Shown: positions 22,350-32,539, counted from the stretch's first letter. The stretch: 64,000 bases of DNA from JAYEHL01 sp041653935 (GCA_041653935.1 JBAZEO010000003.1:62001-126000); one strand, 5' to 3'. Notes: generated from the letters alone by a model not told the origin. A program made the numbers and translations.

Positions 22350-24452
22350 TTATCCCATTCCTTCTCTACGTGGAGGGAGGACATCCGGCATAGGCTGAGT
22401 GCCATCATTATTCGCTTGCTGCGGACTGTTCTGGGCTCCTTCACCAGGGTTGATACCGACCCCCTGGGCTCGAAGGGCGCTGACAATTGCGTTGTATGTT
22501 TCTTGGTCATACTGATGAACGTGGTTGAGGAATGCTGTTCTTTCCTGATCTTCCATGCTTGAGAGCAAGCCGGTAATGAAGCTGATTCTGTCCTCCCCCT
22601 GAAGGGATGGCTGCCCAACCCCTCCGGCTTCCATCGAAGAGAACAGGAACCGGTCTTTCTGACCTCTGTTCAAGGATGTCTGAGCATTGGCCTGTTCCCT
22701 CATGAGGAAGGTATCGGTAGCCCTCTGGGACTTCGCAATGGCCGCCTGCCTGGCCATGAACTGGTTGACAGCGATGTTGTGCTGGAGGATGATGCTTGCA
22801 GCAATTTCAGGGGGGATCCCTTTTTGCGTATACGACTCAAACAGAGAAAGAGTCTTGTCTTTGCTGACGCGAAGCATGTCATCGGCATCTGAAGCTGCGC
22901 TGCTGGACATCATGCCTTGTATCTTGATATTGGCATCAGCCTGTGACTTGGCTGCTATGTCCTGAACGGCGGCCGATACCTGGGCTTGCCATATCTGGTA
23001 TTCCTTCATGCCAGCGCGTTCTTTGACGGGATCCAGGCCCAACGTCTTGCAGTAGGTGTCATGGCAAAAGGCTCCGTTTCGGAATCCTTCCGAGACCTGA
23101 TTTTTGTACATGACATCGTCTACACGCCTGAATTCCTTGAACGCCAGGGTATGCTTGGGGATGGCAGTTCCCATGTATTCCTGCAGCAGGCTGGAGAAAA
23201 ACTTGCAGGCCTGATTGTATCCGTTATAGGTTTCGATCCATGAGTTTTCAACAATGCGCATAGCCGCGGTGCTGCCGGCATAGTGCGCAGAGCCGTTGAA
23301 GAGCCCTCGAGGAGATCCCATGGCCAACATGGCTTCTTCGGTGTTGTACTGTATCTGAGCCGTCGGGAAAAGCATGTTGCCACGGCCCAAAGCCTGTTCA
23401 ACTCCGATGGGTATGTTCGAAATGACGAAGTGTGATGGATTCTTGACCCATTTTTTTAGCTCGCCAAACAATTCGTCGCGGAACTTGTTCAGCAAGATGG
23501 ACCCCTTGCTTAGATTTTCGTCACCTGCAAGCCTGGGGAAAAACATCGGTAGAGGAACGGTATGCTGTATCGCTATGGCTTCGGTTGCTTTCTCCAGCAG
23601 CAAATTGTTGTAGAGCTGGTTGAAAGGCTTGAGACCGCCCGGCTCGGGCCAAGGCATATCGACCTGGGTCGGATCCTCTATTCTGATGATGAACAGGTTG
23701 TCATTGTCCAGCAGCAAGGAGTTGCCGGTCATGGCCGCCTTGAGGTAATCCAAGGAGCTTCTCTTGATGTACCATTTGTCACCGCGCTTTATGCGTCTGG
23801 TAGCCTTTTCCGAAGGAGTATACCAACATACGTAATCGCCGGTGATCTCATGGGTCTTCATATCGACCCTGGTAGGATCGAAGTGAGATATCCGAACATT
23901 TTTGAAAGTAGCCGATACTTCTTCCGATGCGCTGAACGATACCTTCTTCTCTTTGCATTTCGGACAGGTACCGGTAAAGATGAGTTCCTTTTTCTTGCAC
24001 TCCATCTTCCAACTGTCGTCATCCATCGACTCGAGTGCGCTGGTTTCTCCGCACTTGCTACATTTAAGGCTAATGGCAGGGCATATCCAGAGGTATGCAA
24101 ATGCGATATTGAAAAGATGGAGGTCTATGCCTATCCTTTTGATGGACGGTATCAGCTTCAGCGCTTCGTAGTCTTTCTTCAGCTTGTCGATTTTCTGAGA
24201 TCTGGCCTCCGGAGCAAGCTTGGCATCTTCTTCAGCAAGTTCGATCTCTATCTCCGTAAGAGGATATGTAGCTTTCTGTTGTATGATATAACGGAGTGTA
24301 CCGTTCCGCTTGTAAAGCCATCGAGCAACAAGTTGCTTTTCCTTCCTTGAAACCGGTCTCTCCATTTCGGACCGGAGTCCGACAAAGGGAGAAGGCGCCG
24401 GCACACTGGCATAGTTAGAGACGGGACTACCGGAATAGATGGGATCACTCAT
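22350..24452 (-). CDS. Probable portal protein with zinc-ribbon insertion
   Basis: A 700-residue protein with the layout of large-phage portals. There is a charged N-terminal wing, a region with DLHLFNIAFAYLW and later GDKWYIKRSSLDYLKAAM, and a stem/crown part with LYNNLLLEKATEAIAIQHTV, GRGNMLFPTAQIQYNTEEAM and EYMGTAIPKHTLAFKEF. The C-terminus is helical and Gln/Asn-rich. Residues about 130-170 contain two CxxC pairs (CSKCGET and CPKCKEK) plus a further Cys, a zinc ribbon not usual in portals. It is followed by a small gene and a sigma factor and lies about 34 kb from the capsid gene. No database match could be made here. Confidence 0.65.
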   Translation of the reverse strand: MSDPIYSGSPVSNYASVPAPSPFVGLRSEMERPVSRKEKQLVARWLYKRNGTLRYIIQQKATYPLTEIEIELAEEDAKLAPEARSQKIDKLKKDYEALKLIPSIKRIGIDLHLFNIAFAYLWICPAISLKCSKCGETSALESMDDDSWKMECKKKELIFTGTCPKCKEKKVSFSASEEVSATFKNVRISHFDPTRVDMKTHEITGDYVCWYTPSEKATRRIKRGDKWYIKRSSLDYLKAAMTGNSLLLDNDNLFIIRIEDPTQVDMPWPEPGGLKPFNQLYNNLLLEKATEAIAIQHTVPLPMFFPRLAGDENLSKGSILLNKFRDELFGELKKWVKNPSHFVISNIPIGVEQALGRGNMLFPTAQIQYNTEEAMLAMGSPRGLFNGSAHYAGSTAAMRIVENSWIETYNGYNQACKFFSSLLQEYMGTAIPKHTLAFKEFRRVDDVMYKNQVSEGFRNGAFCHDTYCKTLGLDPVKERAGMKEYQIWQAQVSAAVQDIAAKSQADANIKIQGMMSSSAASDADDMLRVSKDKTLSLFESYTQKGIPPEIAASIILQHNIAVNQFMARQAAIAKSQRATDTFLMREQANAQTSLNRGQKDRFLFSSMEAGGVGQPSLQGEDRISFITGLLSSMEDQERTAFLNHVHQYDQETYNAIVSALRAQGVGINPGEGAQNSPQQANNDGTQPMPDVLPPRREGMG

Positions 24453-25035
24453 GGCTTCGCCTTTCCACGTACTCCTCTATCATAAGAAGACGCTCAGTAT
24501 GCTGGTATTCTTCGGTTTCCAGATCTCCAGACCGGTAACTGTCGTATGAAAGTTTCAAGGCTTCCTGGATCACAGATGCTTCAGGACCCTGCCGGCTGTA
24601 GAGTATCTTCGAAAGGTATGGCTCGGCTATGTCACGCAGCTTGCCTTCGGGCAGCCAGTAGATGCCATGCTTGAAAAAGACCGCGGCGACCATGGCCTTC
24701 ACGCTGCCGGAAAACTCCTGCTCCCCGGCTATCTCTTCCATGACATGGACTCCCCAGGCTATCTGCATGGGGGTACAGTAATTGGGGTTTTCCGTTGTGA
24801 TGTCGGAACCATTGAGGGCCTTTACCGTTGCCAGGAAAACATTCCAGTCCTGCCATGCTGTATCAGCCTTGAGAGCCGACCTGACAGCCATGATGCAATC
24901 CCTCTCGGATTGCGATAAGGAAGAGTTCGTATCGGTTTCTATGGCTTCCCAGAGAACGACAGGGTCCCATATCAACCAGTCGGGGCCGTATCTGTCATTG
25001 AGCTCGGAAGCCATGGAAACCGGAGTTGATGGCAT
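24445..25035 (-). CDS. Unknown protein upstream of portal candidate, 196 residues
   Basis: Unrecognised. Helical with conserved-looking aromatic stretches (DRYGPDWLIWDPVVLWEAI, about 13-31, and MQIAWGVHVMEEIAG). ATG 25035 overlaps the previous stop (TGATG), and a TTG one codon earlier is possible. It overlaps the portal start by eight bases. Position beside the portal suggests a virion or assembly role. Confidence 0.7.
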   Translation of the reverse strand: MPSTPVSMASELNDRYGPDWLIWDPVVLWEAIETDTNSSLSQSERDCIMAVRSALKADTAWQDWNVFLATVKALNGSDITTENPNYCTPMQIAWGVHVMEEIAGEQEFSGSVKAMVAAVFFKHGIYWLPEGKLRDIAEPYLSKILYSRQGPEASVIQEALKLSYDSYRSGDLETEEYQHTERLLMIEEYVERRSHE

Positions 25036-26144
25036 CAAACATCACCCTTCATCAACGCCAGGACGAGCTGCTTGTGCGCAGCGGGGAGTTCATCGAAACC
25101 GGCCTTGGGATCCTGTTCAAGCCTCGCAACGTTGCTGTCACCAATGTACTTGCGTATTACGTCGCTCTTGCTGTTCACAGTGGAACGAACGGTATCGACG
25201 GGATAGTCTATGCCCCCCATGGCCACAACCTCTTCGGCTTTCTTGCGCATGGGCTCAGTTACATGGCTGATGACGGCATCCAGAGGAGGAAGAAGCTCTT
25301 TGCTCCATCTGAAATCGAGGCGGCTGAGTCGGTCCAGCTTGTCTACTGCGGTGGCAACGGCCCGGGGATCTGATGCCGATGCAGTTTTGACGAGCTCATG
25401 ATATGCGTTTTTGAACCGGTCGCTTCCGGCCATGGCAGCCCTTTTGGCCATCTGAGATTCGAAGACTTCACTGAACTCTGTGCCGAGGATCCTCCGCGAC
25501 ACATGGTCGTCGGGGATTTCTACTCCGACATCGGACGCTCTTTTGATGATGTTGCCGGCCATCTGGACCGCATATCCAAACGCCATGATGGAAGCTTCCT
25601 TTTCGAGCTTGCGCATGGCTTCCCTGAGCTCACGCTCGGTGTCGATCGGAACGGAAAGAAATGGGGCTCCGGTAAGATCTTCGTTGATGGCGTAGCATTT
25701 GTGCGAAGCCACCTTTTCCATAGAAAGATAATGGCTTCTTTCGTCTTCCCTGGTGATGGTGTAGTAGGGGCTTCTGTAGTCAGGGCACTCGGAGGCCAGC
25801 TTGGAGATTTCATCAGGAACGACTACTGCATACCTCTGGCATGCCTTGGCGATCCCTGCCGCTGCGTGTCGCTGCATGGCGATGGGCAGCTTATCATGGT
25901 TCTCAAGAAAAGCCATCTTCGCCATCTGAGTGTTGGATAATGAATTGAGAAAGAACTTCCTGACGAGGCTGCCGGTCTTGCTCAACACGACAATAGCGAA
26001 GTCGGTATCCTTGCCTCTTCGCATGTCTTCATCGGAGTAGAATGAATCGTGGTAATGAGCCGCTACCTTCTCCATTTCGCCTTTGGGCGTAACTCCTGCA
26101 TCAACCATGTCGTACTGGTCGAGCACCAATGTCTTGATATTCAT
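25035..26144 (-). CDS. Unknown protein, 369 residues, virion-region
   Basis: Unrecognised and mostly helical, with many short K-x-A motifs (MEKVAAHYHDS, QMAKMAFLEN, LSMEKVASHK, SQMAKRAAMAG). The middle includes CYAINEDLTGAPFLSVPID, the end KAGFDELPAAHKQLVLALM. The same kind of helical motif appears in proteins around the capsid gene and in the 834-residue protein, suggesting a shared structural role, possibly as packaged internal protein. Directly precedes the portal-linked genes. Confidence 0.7.
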   Translation of the reverse strand: MNIKTLVLDQYDMVDAGVTPKGEMEKVAAHYHDSFYSDEDMRRGKDTDFAIVVLSKTGSLVRKFFLNSLSNTQMAKMAFLENHDKLPIAMQRHAAAGIAKACQRYAVVVPDEISKLASECPDYRSPYYTITREDERSHYLSMEKVASHKCYAINEDLTGAPFLSVPIDTERELREAMRKLEKEASIMAFGYAVQMAGNIIKRASDVGVEIPDDHVSRRILGTEFSEVFESQMAKRAAMAGSDRFKNAYHELVKTASASDPRAVATAVDKLDRLSRLDFRWSKELLPPLDAVISHVTEPMRKKAEEVVAMGGIDYPVDTVRSTVNSKSDVIRKYIGDSNVARLEQDPKAGFDELPAAHKQLVLALMKGDV

Positions 26145-26152
26145 ACTACTCC

Positions 26153-26701
26153 CTAGCTTCTTACGATCAAATGATCAGACCTGCTGTTTTCAGTTAGAAC
26201 GTCTGCTCCTATTGGTTGATTTATAATAGCCCTAAGGGTGTAGAGACCGAGGGGCCATGCATCTGTTTCAAGTACAGGAGTGGTGAAATGTCCTCTTTCG
26301 GCATCAACCGAAGTCAGGTCTTCGTCGATCACCATCTCCTGTGCAGTATCGCTGAAACCCAGGAGGGTTACATCGCTCTGAGCTGTCGTCTGAGCATCGG
26401 GAGTATAGGAGGCCCCGGAATCCATGCCTAAAAGTTCTTCTCCTACTTCCGATTCACCGCTGATGTCAATCAGATAGATGTCACTATCTGCTCCGGCTTC
26501 TACGAAGTACCCGTAGTAATCTGTTTCGGCCTGGTACACTCTTTCGCCGGGAATGAATGTTCCGACAACAACGCCTCCTGTGTAATGTCTGATTACATTA
26601 CTCAGATCCAAAGGCGCCCCATCCTGGTCTTTGACGTACACTGATATTTTAATTTTGTCACCCAGTGTTATGACGGGTTTGTCAGTAGCTATTGAAATCA
26701 A
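26153..26701 (-). CDS. Beta-rich protein, 182 residues (Ig-like, fibre region)
   Basis: I chose TTG at 26701 because GAGGAGG lies five bases before it; the frame is open to a GTG at 26734 that lacks a ribosome binding site. The start ISIATDKPVITLGDKIKISV with YVKDQDGAPLDL resembles bacterial Ig-like or invasin-type domains. A second strand set includes GLYTLRAIINQP. It is probably a virion adhesion or decoration component at the end of the fibre module. Confidence 0.7.
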   Translation of the reverse strand: MISIATDKPVITLGDKIKISVYVKDQDGAPLDLSNVIRHYTGGVVVGTFIPGERVYQAETDYYGYFVEAGADSDIYLIDISGESEVGEELLGMDSGASYTPDAQTTAQSDVTLLGFSDTAQEMVIDEDLTSVDAERGHFTTPVLETDAWPLGLYTLRAIINQPIGADVLTENSRSDHLIVRS

Positions 26702-26711
26702 CTCAGCCTCC

Positions 26712-27383
26712 TCAGTCGAAGGAGAATATCTCACTTGTTAAGAGAGCAAACAAGCCGTGGTCACCCTTGAAATCGGTGCCGTAATGAATACCCAATCTCA
26801 AGTTGGTATGCTCCGGGAAAAGGTCGAAATTCAACCCTACTCCAGCGGTCACTTCACTGAATGGATCTTCGTAAGGAGTCATGGCAGAAGCTGCGATATG
26901 AGGATTGAACCCTCTGATCCCAAACAGATCGTTGAAGTAAACAAACTCGAGCGTCCCGGCATATCCCCCAGTGGAAGCCCCCAGTGTTCCGTTGAACTCC
27001 CAACCGGTCCAGCGCTTCATCATGATAAACTGGCCTTGTCCGTCTGGCTTGAGATACCATGGACCGTGATAGGGCAGATCATAAGAAAAGTAGGAAAGCT
27101 GGTTGGTGCTGGGCTCGTAGTAACTTATCACCATCGTATCGTCCGATACCTGCGCTCCGGCAGTAATGATCGTGCCTACCTCTACATCCTCAGGCTTGTC
27201 AATCGTGCCGAGAGGCTTTGGCTTGACCTCTGTAAGCCAGAAACCGGAAGGGATGGTCGGAACGCTGCTGCCTGGAATAGCGAGGTTGATGATGGAATCT
27301 GCCGCACAGGACGCACGAAGGACAACGACCACGACCAATGCAGCCAGAATGATCCCACAGATGCCGGCGATCTTGTTTGCCAT
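26712..27383 (-). CDS. Exported protein, possible small outer-membrane barrel, 223 residues
   Basis: The N-terminus is a clear signal sequence or membrane anchor (IAGICGIILAALVVVVVLRA, 5-24, then SCAADS). The mature part has alternating strands ending in aromatic residues (LEFVYFNDLFGIRGFNP, LRLGIHYGTDFKGDHG, LFALLTSEIFSFD), like an outer-membrane beta-barrel with a terminal Phe strand nearby. It overlaps the previous stop (TAATG). An exported barrel among tail-fibre genes is unexpected; it could be a surface-modifying or exclusion protein, or simply a virion protein with a hydrophobic start. Confidence 0.6.
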   Translation of the reverse strand: MANKIAGICGIILAALVVVVVLRASCAADSIINLAIPGSSVPTIPSGFWLTEVKPKPLGTIDKPEDVEVGTIITAGAQVSDDTMVISYYEPSTNQLSYFSYDLPYHGPWYLKPDGQGQFIMMKRWTGWEFNGTLGASTGGYAGTLEFVYFNDLFGIRGFNPHIAASAMTPYEDPFSEVTAGVGLNFDLFPEHTNLRLGIHYGTDFKGDHGLFALLTSEIFSFD

Positions 27384-29032
27384 TACTCTTCCCTCGCAAT
27401 CATCAACTGGATTGTTCCAAAGAAGTCGCAGTGTTTGTTCAAAGCGAATAAAGCGCGGAAAACTACAGTGGAGCCGTTAGGCACTTCGATGTACTCACTG
27501 ACGTCGCCCGGGATCCATGAACTTTCGTAAGGAGAGGGTGGAGCTGCAGGGCAGTCTACATCCAGCACAATTCCGACAGGAGAGACGGAGACTACCTGGC
27601 CGCTATTGCTGAATCCGGCATCAGCAGCGTAGTTTGTCAGCAAAGCCCTGACGATATGCTCGGTCTTTCCGGATACATTCTTGTACTTGAACAGCGTTGC
27701 TTGAGTGCCGGCATTGTTGCAGAACCGGCAGGTCAAGTTGTCCGCTGAGAAGGCATCTCTCCCGAATGTCATTGTGAAGGTGTGGTTGCCCATGGACACC
27801 GCTGAAGGAGGAGTCAACGTCACGAGCTTAGTTTTTCTCTTCAATACGTTGTTCTGGGCATCAACCAGCCTGGCCGTAATGTGGATTTCCTCGGCTCCCA
27901 CCGGGGTAGGAATCAACTGTCTGATGGGGACGGACACAGTGCTGCTGGGATAGGACCTCATCGGTATTTCGTAATGAGGCTCACCGGCGGGATAGTCTTC
28001 GTCAGTAGATGCCCACAACTGAACGAACACGCCTCCCATATCGGCGGAGTAGTCAAAGTAAGGCCTCACCCAGATTGCATCCATGTCTTCGAATATCCCG
28101 CTGGCCAGATTTAGAGAAGGGGTGCCAGAGGCCGGAAAGCCTCCCACCACTTCTTCAGGCTCAGACCATGTTCCAAGGGTGCCTCGATAAAGGTCGACGT
28201 TTCTGGTGGTGACCGAATAAGCAATGCCCGGGAACATTCGAATGCTGTCATGGTGGTAGTCGCCTATTTCGCGCATAGGAAGCATCTGGGAAAGGCTGTG
28301 TGCTTGGCCGTTATTCATTCCGGCTTTGATGATCTTGAATGCCCTGAAGGGAGGAGTCGGCATCTGCATTACCGAAAGAGCCTGCAGGAACATAGGAGAC
28401 TTGGGTATGAACAGAAGTGTGTCATGAGAGCTTTTGCGCAGCATATCATGGAGAAGCTGGACTACCTCTATCTCCGGCTTGTTGGCCGGCATGGCTTCGG
28501 CAATGGACCATGCGTTGCTGTAACGCGGTCTGTTCATCTCGATCTGAGGCTCGCTCATCACCGCGGTATAGAGGAACCTCGCCAGAATCATTTCGGAGCC
28601 GTCCACCGCAAGGATGGCTTTGTTCCGGATGAACAGGGAAACGTAGTCGTCGACGAACAAGTACTCGTTGTCAGCCTTAAAGCGCTCGCTGAACTTCCCC
28701 TTGGTCTGCCTCATGGCTCGATATTTGAGGACCAAATAACGGTATCCAGGAGCTTGCTCGATTGGGATGCTGACTTCGTAGGGGCTGGCAATGAAAACCT
28801 CACTGTTGGGAAAAAATGCGTCTCCACACGTCACTACGAGATGCTGCTGAACGGTGCCCCCAGGACTCCTGACTTTCTCTGTCTCGACGACAAAGGATTC
28901 TTCCTTGACTCCGGGCCGCTCCGTAAGAAGCCTGCCGATGGATTTGGCAGTATTGCCCTGGGCGTGGTTCATCAACGCAAACGAGTCCTGCATGGAGATC
29001 TCTAGGCCGCTGTTGTGAAGGTACTTGTTCAC
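27383..29032 (-). CDS. Tail fibre or baseplate-associated protein, 549 residues
   Basis: The start is GTG 29032, overlapping the previous stop (GTGA) with AGAGG eight bases before; the open frame to 29242 is a shadow. The sequence is mixed to beta-rich with long strand blocks (SVPIRQLIPTPVGAEEIHI, then SNSGQVVSVSPVGIVLDV). It resembles the two upstream genes in general style, including a similar start (MKRxL... then an ordered N-terminal helix). Probable virion surface protein; fold not named. Confidence 0.72.
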   Translation of the reverse strand: MNKYLHNSGLEISMQDSFALMNHAQGNTAKSIGRLLTERPGVKEESFVVETEKVRSPGGTVQQHLVVTCGDAFFPNSEVFIASPYEVSIPIEQAPGYRYLVLKYRAMRQTKGKFSERFKADNEYLFVDDYVSLFIRNKAILAVDGSEMILARFLYTAVMSEPQIEMNRPRYSNAWSIAEAMPANKPEIEVVQLLHDMLRKSSHDTLLFIPKSPMFLQALSVMQMPTPPFRAFKIIKAGMNNGQAHSLSQMLPMREIGDYHHDSIRMFPGIAYSVTTRNVDLYRGTLGTWSEPEEVVGGFPASGTPSLNLASGIFEDMDAIWVRPYFDYSADMGGVFVQLWASTDEDYPAGEPHYEIPMRSYPSSTVSVPIRQLIPTPVGAEEIHITARLVDAQNNVLKRKTKLVTLTPPSAVSMGNHTFTMTFGRDAFSADNLTCRFCNNAGTQATLFKYKNVSGKTEHIVRALLTNYAADAGFSNSGQVVSVSPVGIVLDVDCPAAPPSPYESSWIPGDVSEYIEVPNGSTVVFRALFALNKHCDFFGTIQLMIAREE

Positions 29033-30750
29033 GATATCAACCTCTTTGCATAGATGAAGACAAGCAACCCATAAGGATGGATTCCCGTTGCCGGAACAGC
29101 TTCTTGAATGTTGACGCCAATTTTGGTGCCTGCGTCTATCTGAGGAGCAGTGGCTTCTACTACATCTATCTGCACCTCTCCGTAATCCTTTGCGAGAAGG
29201 TCTATGGGGCCGTAGCCCAAGTCGACAGAAGCGTAATCGCAAAGCGTAAGTACGGCGTCATTGGCTATCCCATTATATACCGCAGCACCGCCGGCGCTGA
29301 TGTCTCCGACGTAAGGATTGACCACCAGCATCTTCGATATGATCATGTCCCATGGAGCAGTGATGTATCCAAACTCTATTTCATCAGTTGTGTCGACTCC
29401 CATCACGTCTTCCTCAATGGGAACCTTGAGAACAAGCATTTCTTCGACAGCCCCTATGGATGGGTTAGTGTGACCTTGAGGATATTCTTTATTTTCTGTA
29501 TTTAATGGAGATACTATTCCAGTATCGCTTAGAGATCTTGCGAAGAATGTTACGTTTTCCTTGTCTCCACCCGGTCTGTAGTAGATGCCTTTTGGCGGTC
29601 CGTCGTAATAAAGCCTGGCCATGGATTCCATGTCTCCCGTAACGGGGGATCCGTCATGCTCAGCCACGAAGATCTGCACTCGTCTCATCGGAATCGTCGA
29701 GTACGGCCTGATGTAGAAGTAGTTGTGATGCCAGTCCTCGGGATTCCCAGGGGCAAATACTTCGAGAGACAGTGGTCCCGATGCCGGAGCCACTGACTCT
29801 CCGGCGAACACGTACTTCGGAGTACCGGGCTCTGATATCAGCATATTGGTCGGACTTGCCGACTGGAACACTTCGGCCTTGTAATAGACTCCCGGGCAGC
29901 ACGGAATCGAAACCGAGAGGTACTGGCCTTCGTCTTCTTTGTCATACGGCACGCATGCCTCGAGTGAGGCTTCCGGATGCTCTTCTTCACCATCGGAGAC
30001 AGGAGTCAGCCTGGCTTTGTAGTAGAGCGGTCCTCTGACTTCCCAAAGACCGATGTTGGTGGGTTTTCTCCACTTGACTGTGATGACAGCCTGCTGCTGG
30101 GCAAAGGATTCCCGGGGAACACTCGTCGGATTGGCTCCATTGGTTACCATGAAAGTAGTAACCGACTGAACATCAATGGGCGCCAAGGAAGAAAGGCCCC
30201 AGCTCGAGTAGTAGGAAAGAATGCTGATGCAGCTTTCGCTCTGTCTGCTGTTGATCATCACTCCGCCCATGCTGTACGTCAGCGTGGACAGCAAGATCTG
30301 TGTTTCGGGATCCTCCACGGTACCATTGATGATCTTGATGACAACGCCAGTTCTCCGAAGGGTCGGAGCCGAAAGCGATGATATCACCTCTTCATCAGGT
30401 AACGGACGAATGCTGCGGTCATGGGTTTCTTCATCTACCTGCTCGAGGATGACGCTGTAGGGTTCTGTCTGCAGTGATGGCCCTTCCAGAGTGGGAAGAA
30501 CGATGCTGACGGTAGTATTGGGGGGAGCCACGAAGACTTCATAGTTGCCGAACACACATGCCCCGAGATGGACGGCAATGCTACCCTGGCTGGCCGTTAC
30601 CAGCCATGCATCGCCTTCCAGGCGCAGGCCGGTCTTGAGTACGAATGATCTCAGGTATTCTTTGGCATTGGCAATGTTGGCATCCTGGATGGCATCATAG
30701 AGCCCAGTGAGGCTTTTTATCTCATGGCTCTTGCAGAGAATCCTTTTCAT
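29029..30750 (-). CDS. Tail fibre or baseplate-associated protein, 573 residues
   Basis: ATG 30750 overlaps the previous stop (ATGA). After a helical start (IKSLTGLYDAIQDANIANA) the protein is strand-rich with Fn3 or Ig-like features (PTNIGLWEVRGPLYYKARL, then VYYKAEVFQSASPTN). Its C-terminus ends PYGLLVFIYAKRLIS. No enzymatic motif. The order, size and composition place it in the adsorption module. Confidence 0.72.
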   Translation of the reverse strand: MKRILCKSHEIKSLTGLYDAIQDANIANAKEYLRSFVLKTGLRLEGDAWLVTASQGSIAVHLGACVFGNYEVFVAPPNTTVSIVLPTLEGPSLQTEPYSVILEQVDEETHDRSIRPLPDEEVISSLSAPTLRRTGVVIKIINGTVEDPETQILLSTLTYSMGGVMINSRQSESCISILSYYSSWGLSSLAPIDVQSVTTFMVTNGANPTSVPRESFAQQQAVITVKWRKPTNIGLWEVRGPLYYKARLTPVSDGEEEHPEASLEACVPYDKEDEGQYLSVSIPCCPGVYYKAEVFQSASPTNMLISEPGTPKYVFAGESVAPASGPLSLEVFAPGNPEDWHHNYFYIRPYSTIPMRRVQIFVAEHDGSPVTGDMESMARLYYDGPPKGIYYRPGGDKENVTFFARSLSDTGIVSPLNTENKEYPQGHTNPSIGAVEEMLVLKVPIEEDVMGVDTTDEIEFGYITAPWDMIISKMLVVNPYVGDISAGGAAVYNGIANDAVLTLCDYASVDLGYGPIDLLAKDYGEVQIDVVEATAPQIDAGTKIGVNIQEAVPATGIHPYGLLVFIYAKRLIS

Positions 30751-32537
30751 TCGATACCGCCTACACCAGGAAGACTGGCTTGCATTTCAAGCATGAGTAT
30801 ACCACACAGTAGATGTCCGCTGGAACCATACGAATCATCGGATTCAAAAGAAATGTATATCTCTACTGTTTCTCCGGGAGTAACAATGACTTCCAAACCA
30901 GTTTTCTCAAATGAGGCGGTGTAGGCAGGATTTGTTGGTGACGTGCTGAATGTTGGCATGTCAAAAACATCACCACCATGATCGTCCTTATCCCATTGCA
31001 TAAGACTGGTTACGACACCGCTTTGGTTCATCATCAGCTCCATTGACAATGGGCAAGGCGTTTGAGAAACACCGACGTTTCCCAGCCCCAGCATATGTAT
31101 CCTGGCTTCCGTAATCTTTCCAACCAGGCTGCCTGATGGGCTGTTCTTCGGGATCTTGATCGTGCCTATCTTTGCAATTGTAGGCTCGCCTTGGTCTAAA
31201 TGCATTGATTCCGTCATCAACGCATCGACAGGGATAACCAATGTCAGATGCTGAGAAGAAGAACTGCCTTCAACTCCGCCATCCGTACCCAAGACACTGA
31301 CGCCGTCCGACCACGGTGATAACGTATTGTTTTTGTACTTGTACTTGATGTAAAATACACTTGGATCCAATGGAGCGGCTTCCAGCACTACCGAACGGTA
31401 TCCGCCTTCGTAGACAATTTCTTCGTTGTTGCGCCACACCCTTTTGAAGCAGACGCTCTCCAGGCCGGCAGGCTCGTCGCCTATGGGCGTCCAGAGATAA
31501 GTACGGGGATTGATGCCGTAAACAGTCAGTACCGGTGTCGGAGGCTTGGGCAACACAGGAGATACATCGACGTATATGCCGCCAATGGTTTCCTTCCAAG
31601 GCCCGATGACCCTTGCCAGAGAAGAACTGAGGGCTCTTATGGCAACGTTGTACTTGGTCCCTCGGATAATGGGATGCTGGTAGGAAGCATAGTACTGCCC
31701 TGGCTGTCCCAGTACCATTGTATGAAAAGCCTTGTTGACATCGAGAGTCGCACCGGCATATGGCGTTATCTTGACATGATAGGCCCACACGACCATGTCT
31801 CTTTCGACCGTAGGCCAGATGATGTCGAGGAAGGAAGCGTTTCTCAATGGGTTTCTGGGATGGGACTCAAGGTTGAATGAACTCAGCAGGACTCCGCCGC
31901 CTTCTGCTTCAGGCTGCAGTGCGACCTGCAGATCGGACAAGTCTTGAACTGATACCGACACCGATTCTATGGTCATGTCGCTTTCGGTCAACGAAATGTC
32001 GCTGTTCAAGATCAGGCAGACATCGGTCCGATAGTCTTCTTCGATGGTGAATGCAGTCCCGTCAAATGAAACGCAGTACACCGGGATGGCATCGGGTCCC
32101 CGCTCGTATTTCTGGGCTACATCAACCCGAACCGACACTTCTTGCTCAGTGTATGAGTCGCTTTCGTCGGGATAGCCTGGCATGAAAGTGCCGGCCACGG
32201 AGTCAGTGACCACTTTTCTGATGATGACGTAGTGCAGACCTTGAGGAGGTACTGTGATGAGGTGGCTCAACGTTACAAGGGTTTCAGGGCACCAGAAATC
32301 GTAATCATCGAACACCACGACTCCCACGTCCGAGAGATCGAATTTCCATATACCGGCTCCAGGAACCTTGTTGATAATGGAGAGATCCAGCTTGGCCTCG
32401 GGATCGTAACGAGGGCCTGGGCGGGAGCACAGCATACGCATTCTGCGCTTGAGATTGGTCTCAAACGCTGCGCCTGCTCCTTCGAAGTCATCCTTGAGGC
32501 TGCCGACAAGCCCTGTCCGAACGATCCGTTTCTTCAT
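30747..32537 (-). CDS. Tail fibre or baseplate-associated protein, 596 residues
   Basis: I placed the start at ATG 32537 (MKKRIVRTGLVGSLKDD), which follows AGGGA; the frame is open to 32654. The body has Fn3-like elements (YHVKITPYAGATLDV, KYNVAIRALSSSLARVIGPW, then SVFYIKYKYKNNTLSPWSDG-type strands) and a C-terminal domain (LEVIVTPGETVEIYISFES). Probable adsorption or baseplate-peripheral protein, with a start similar to the downstream fibre gene (MKRIL...). Confidence 0.72.
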   Translation of the reverse strand: MKKRIVRTGLVGSLKDDFEGAGAAFETNLKRRMRMLCSRPGPRYDPEAKLDLSIINKVPGAGIWKFDLSDVGVVVFDDYDFWCPETLVTLSHLITVPPQGLHYVIIRKVVTDSVAGTFMPGYPDESDSYTEQEVSVRVDVAQKYERGPDAIPVYCVSFDGTAFTIEEDYRTDVCLILNSDISLTESDMTIESVSVSVQDLSDLQVALQPEAEGGGVLLSSFNLESHPRNPLRNASFLDIIWPTVERDMVVWAYHVKITPYAGATLDVNKAFHTMVLGQPGQYYASYQHPIIRGTKYNVAIRALSSSLARVIGPWKETIGGIYVDVSPVLPKPPTPVLTVYGINPRTYLWTPIGDEPAGLESVCFKRVWRNNEEIVYEGGYRSVVLEAAPLDPSVFYIKYKYKNNTLSPWSDGVSVLGTDGGVEGSSSSQHLTLVIPVDALMTESMHLDQGEPTIAKIGTIKIPKNSPSGSLVGKITEARIHMLGLGNVGVSQTPCPLSMELMMNQSGVVTSLMQWDKDDHGGDVFDMPTFSTSPTNPAYTASFEKTGLEVIVTPGETVEIYISFESDDSYGSSGHLLCGILMLEMQASLPGVGGIE

Positions 32538-32539
32538 CG

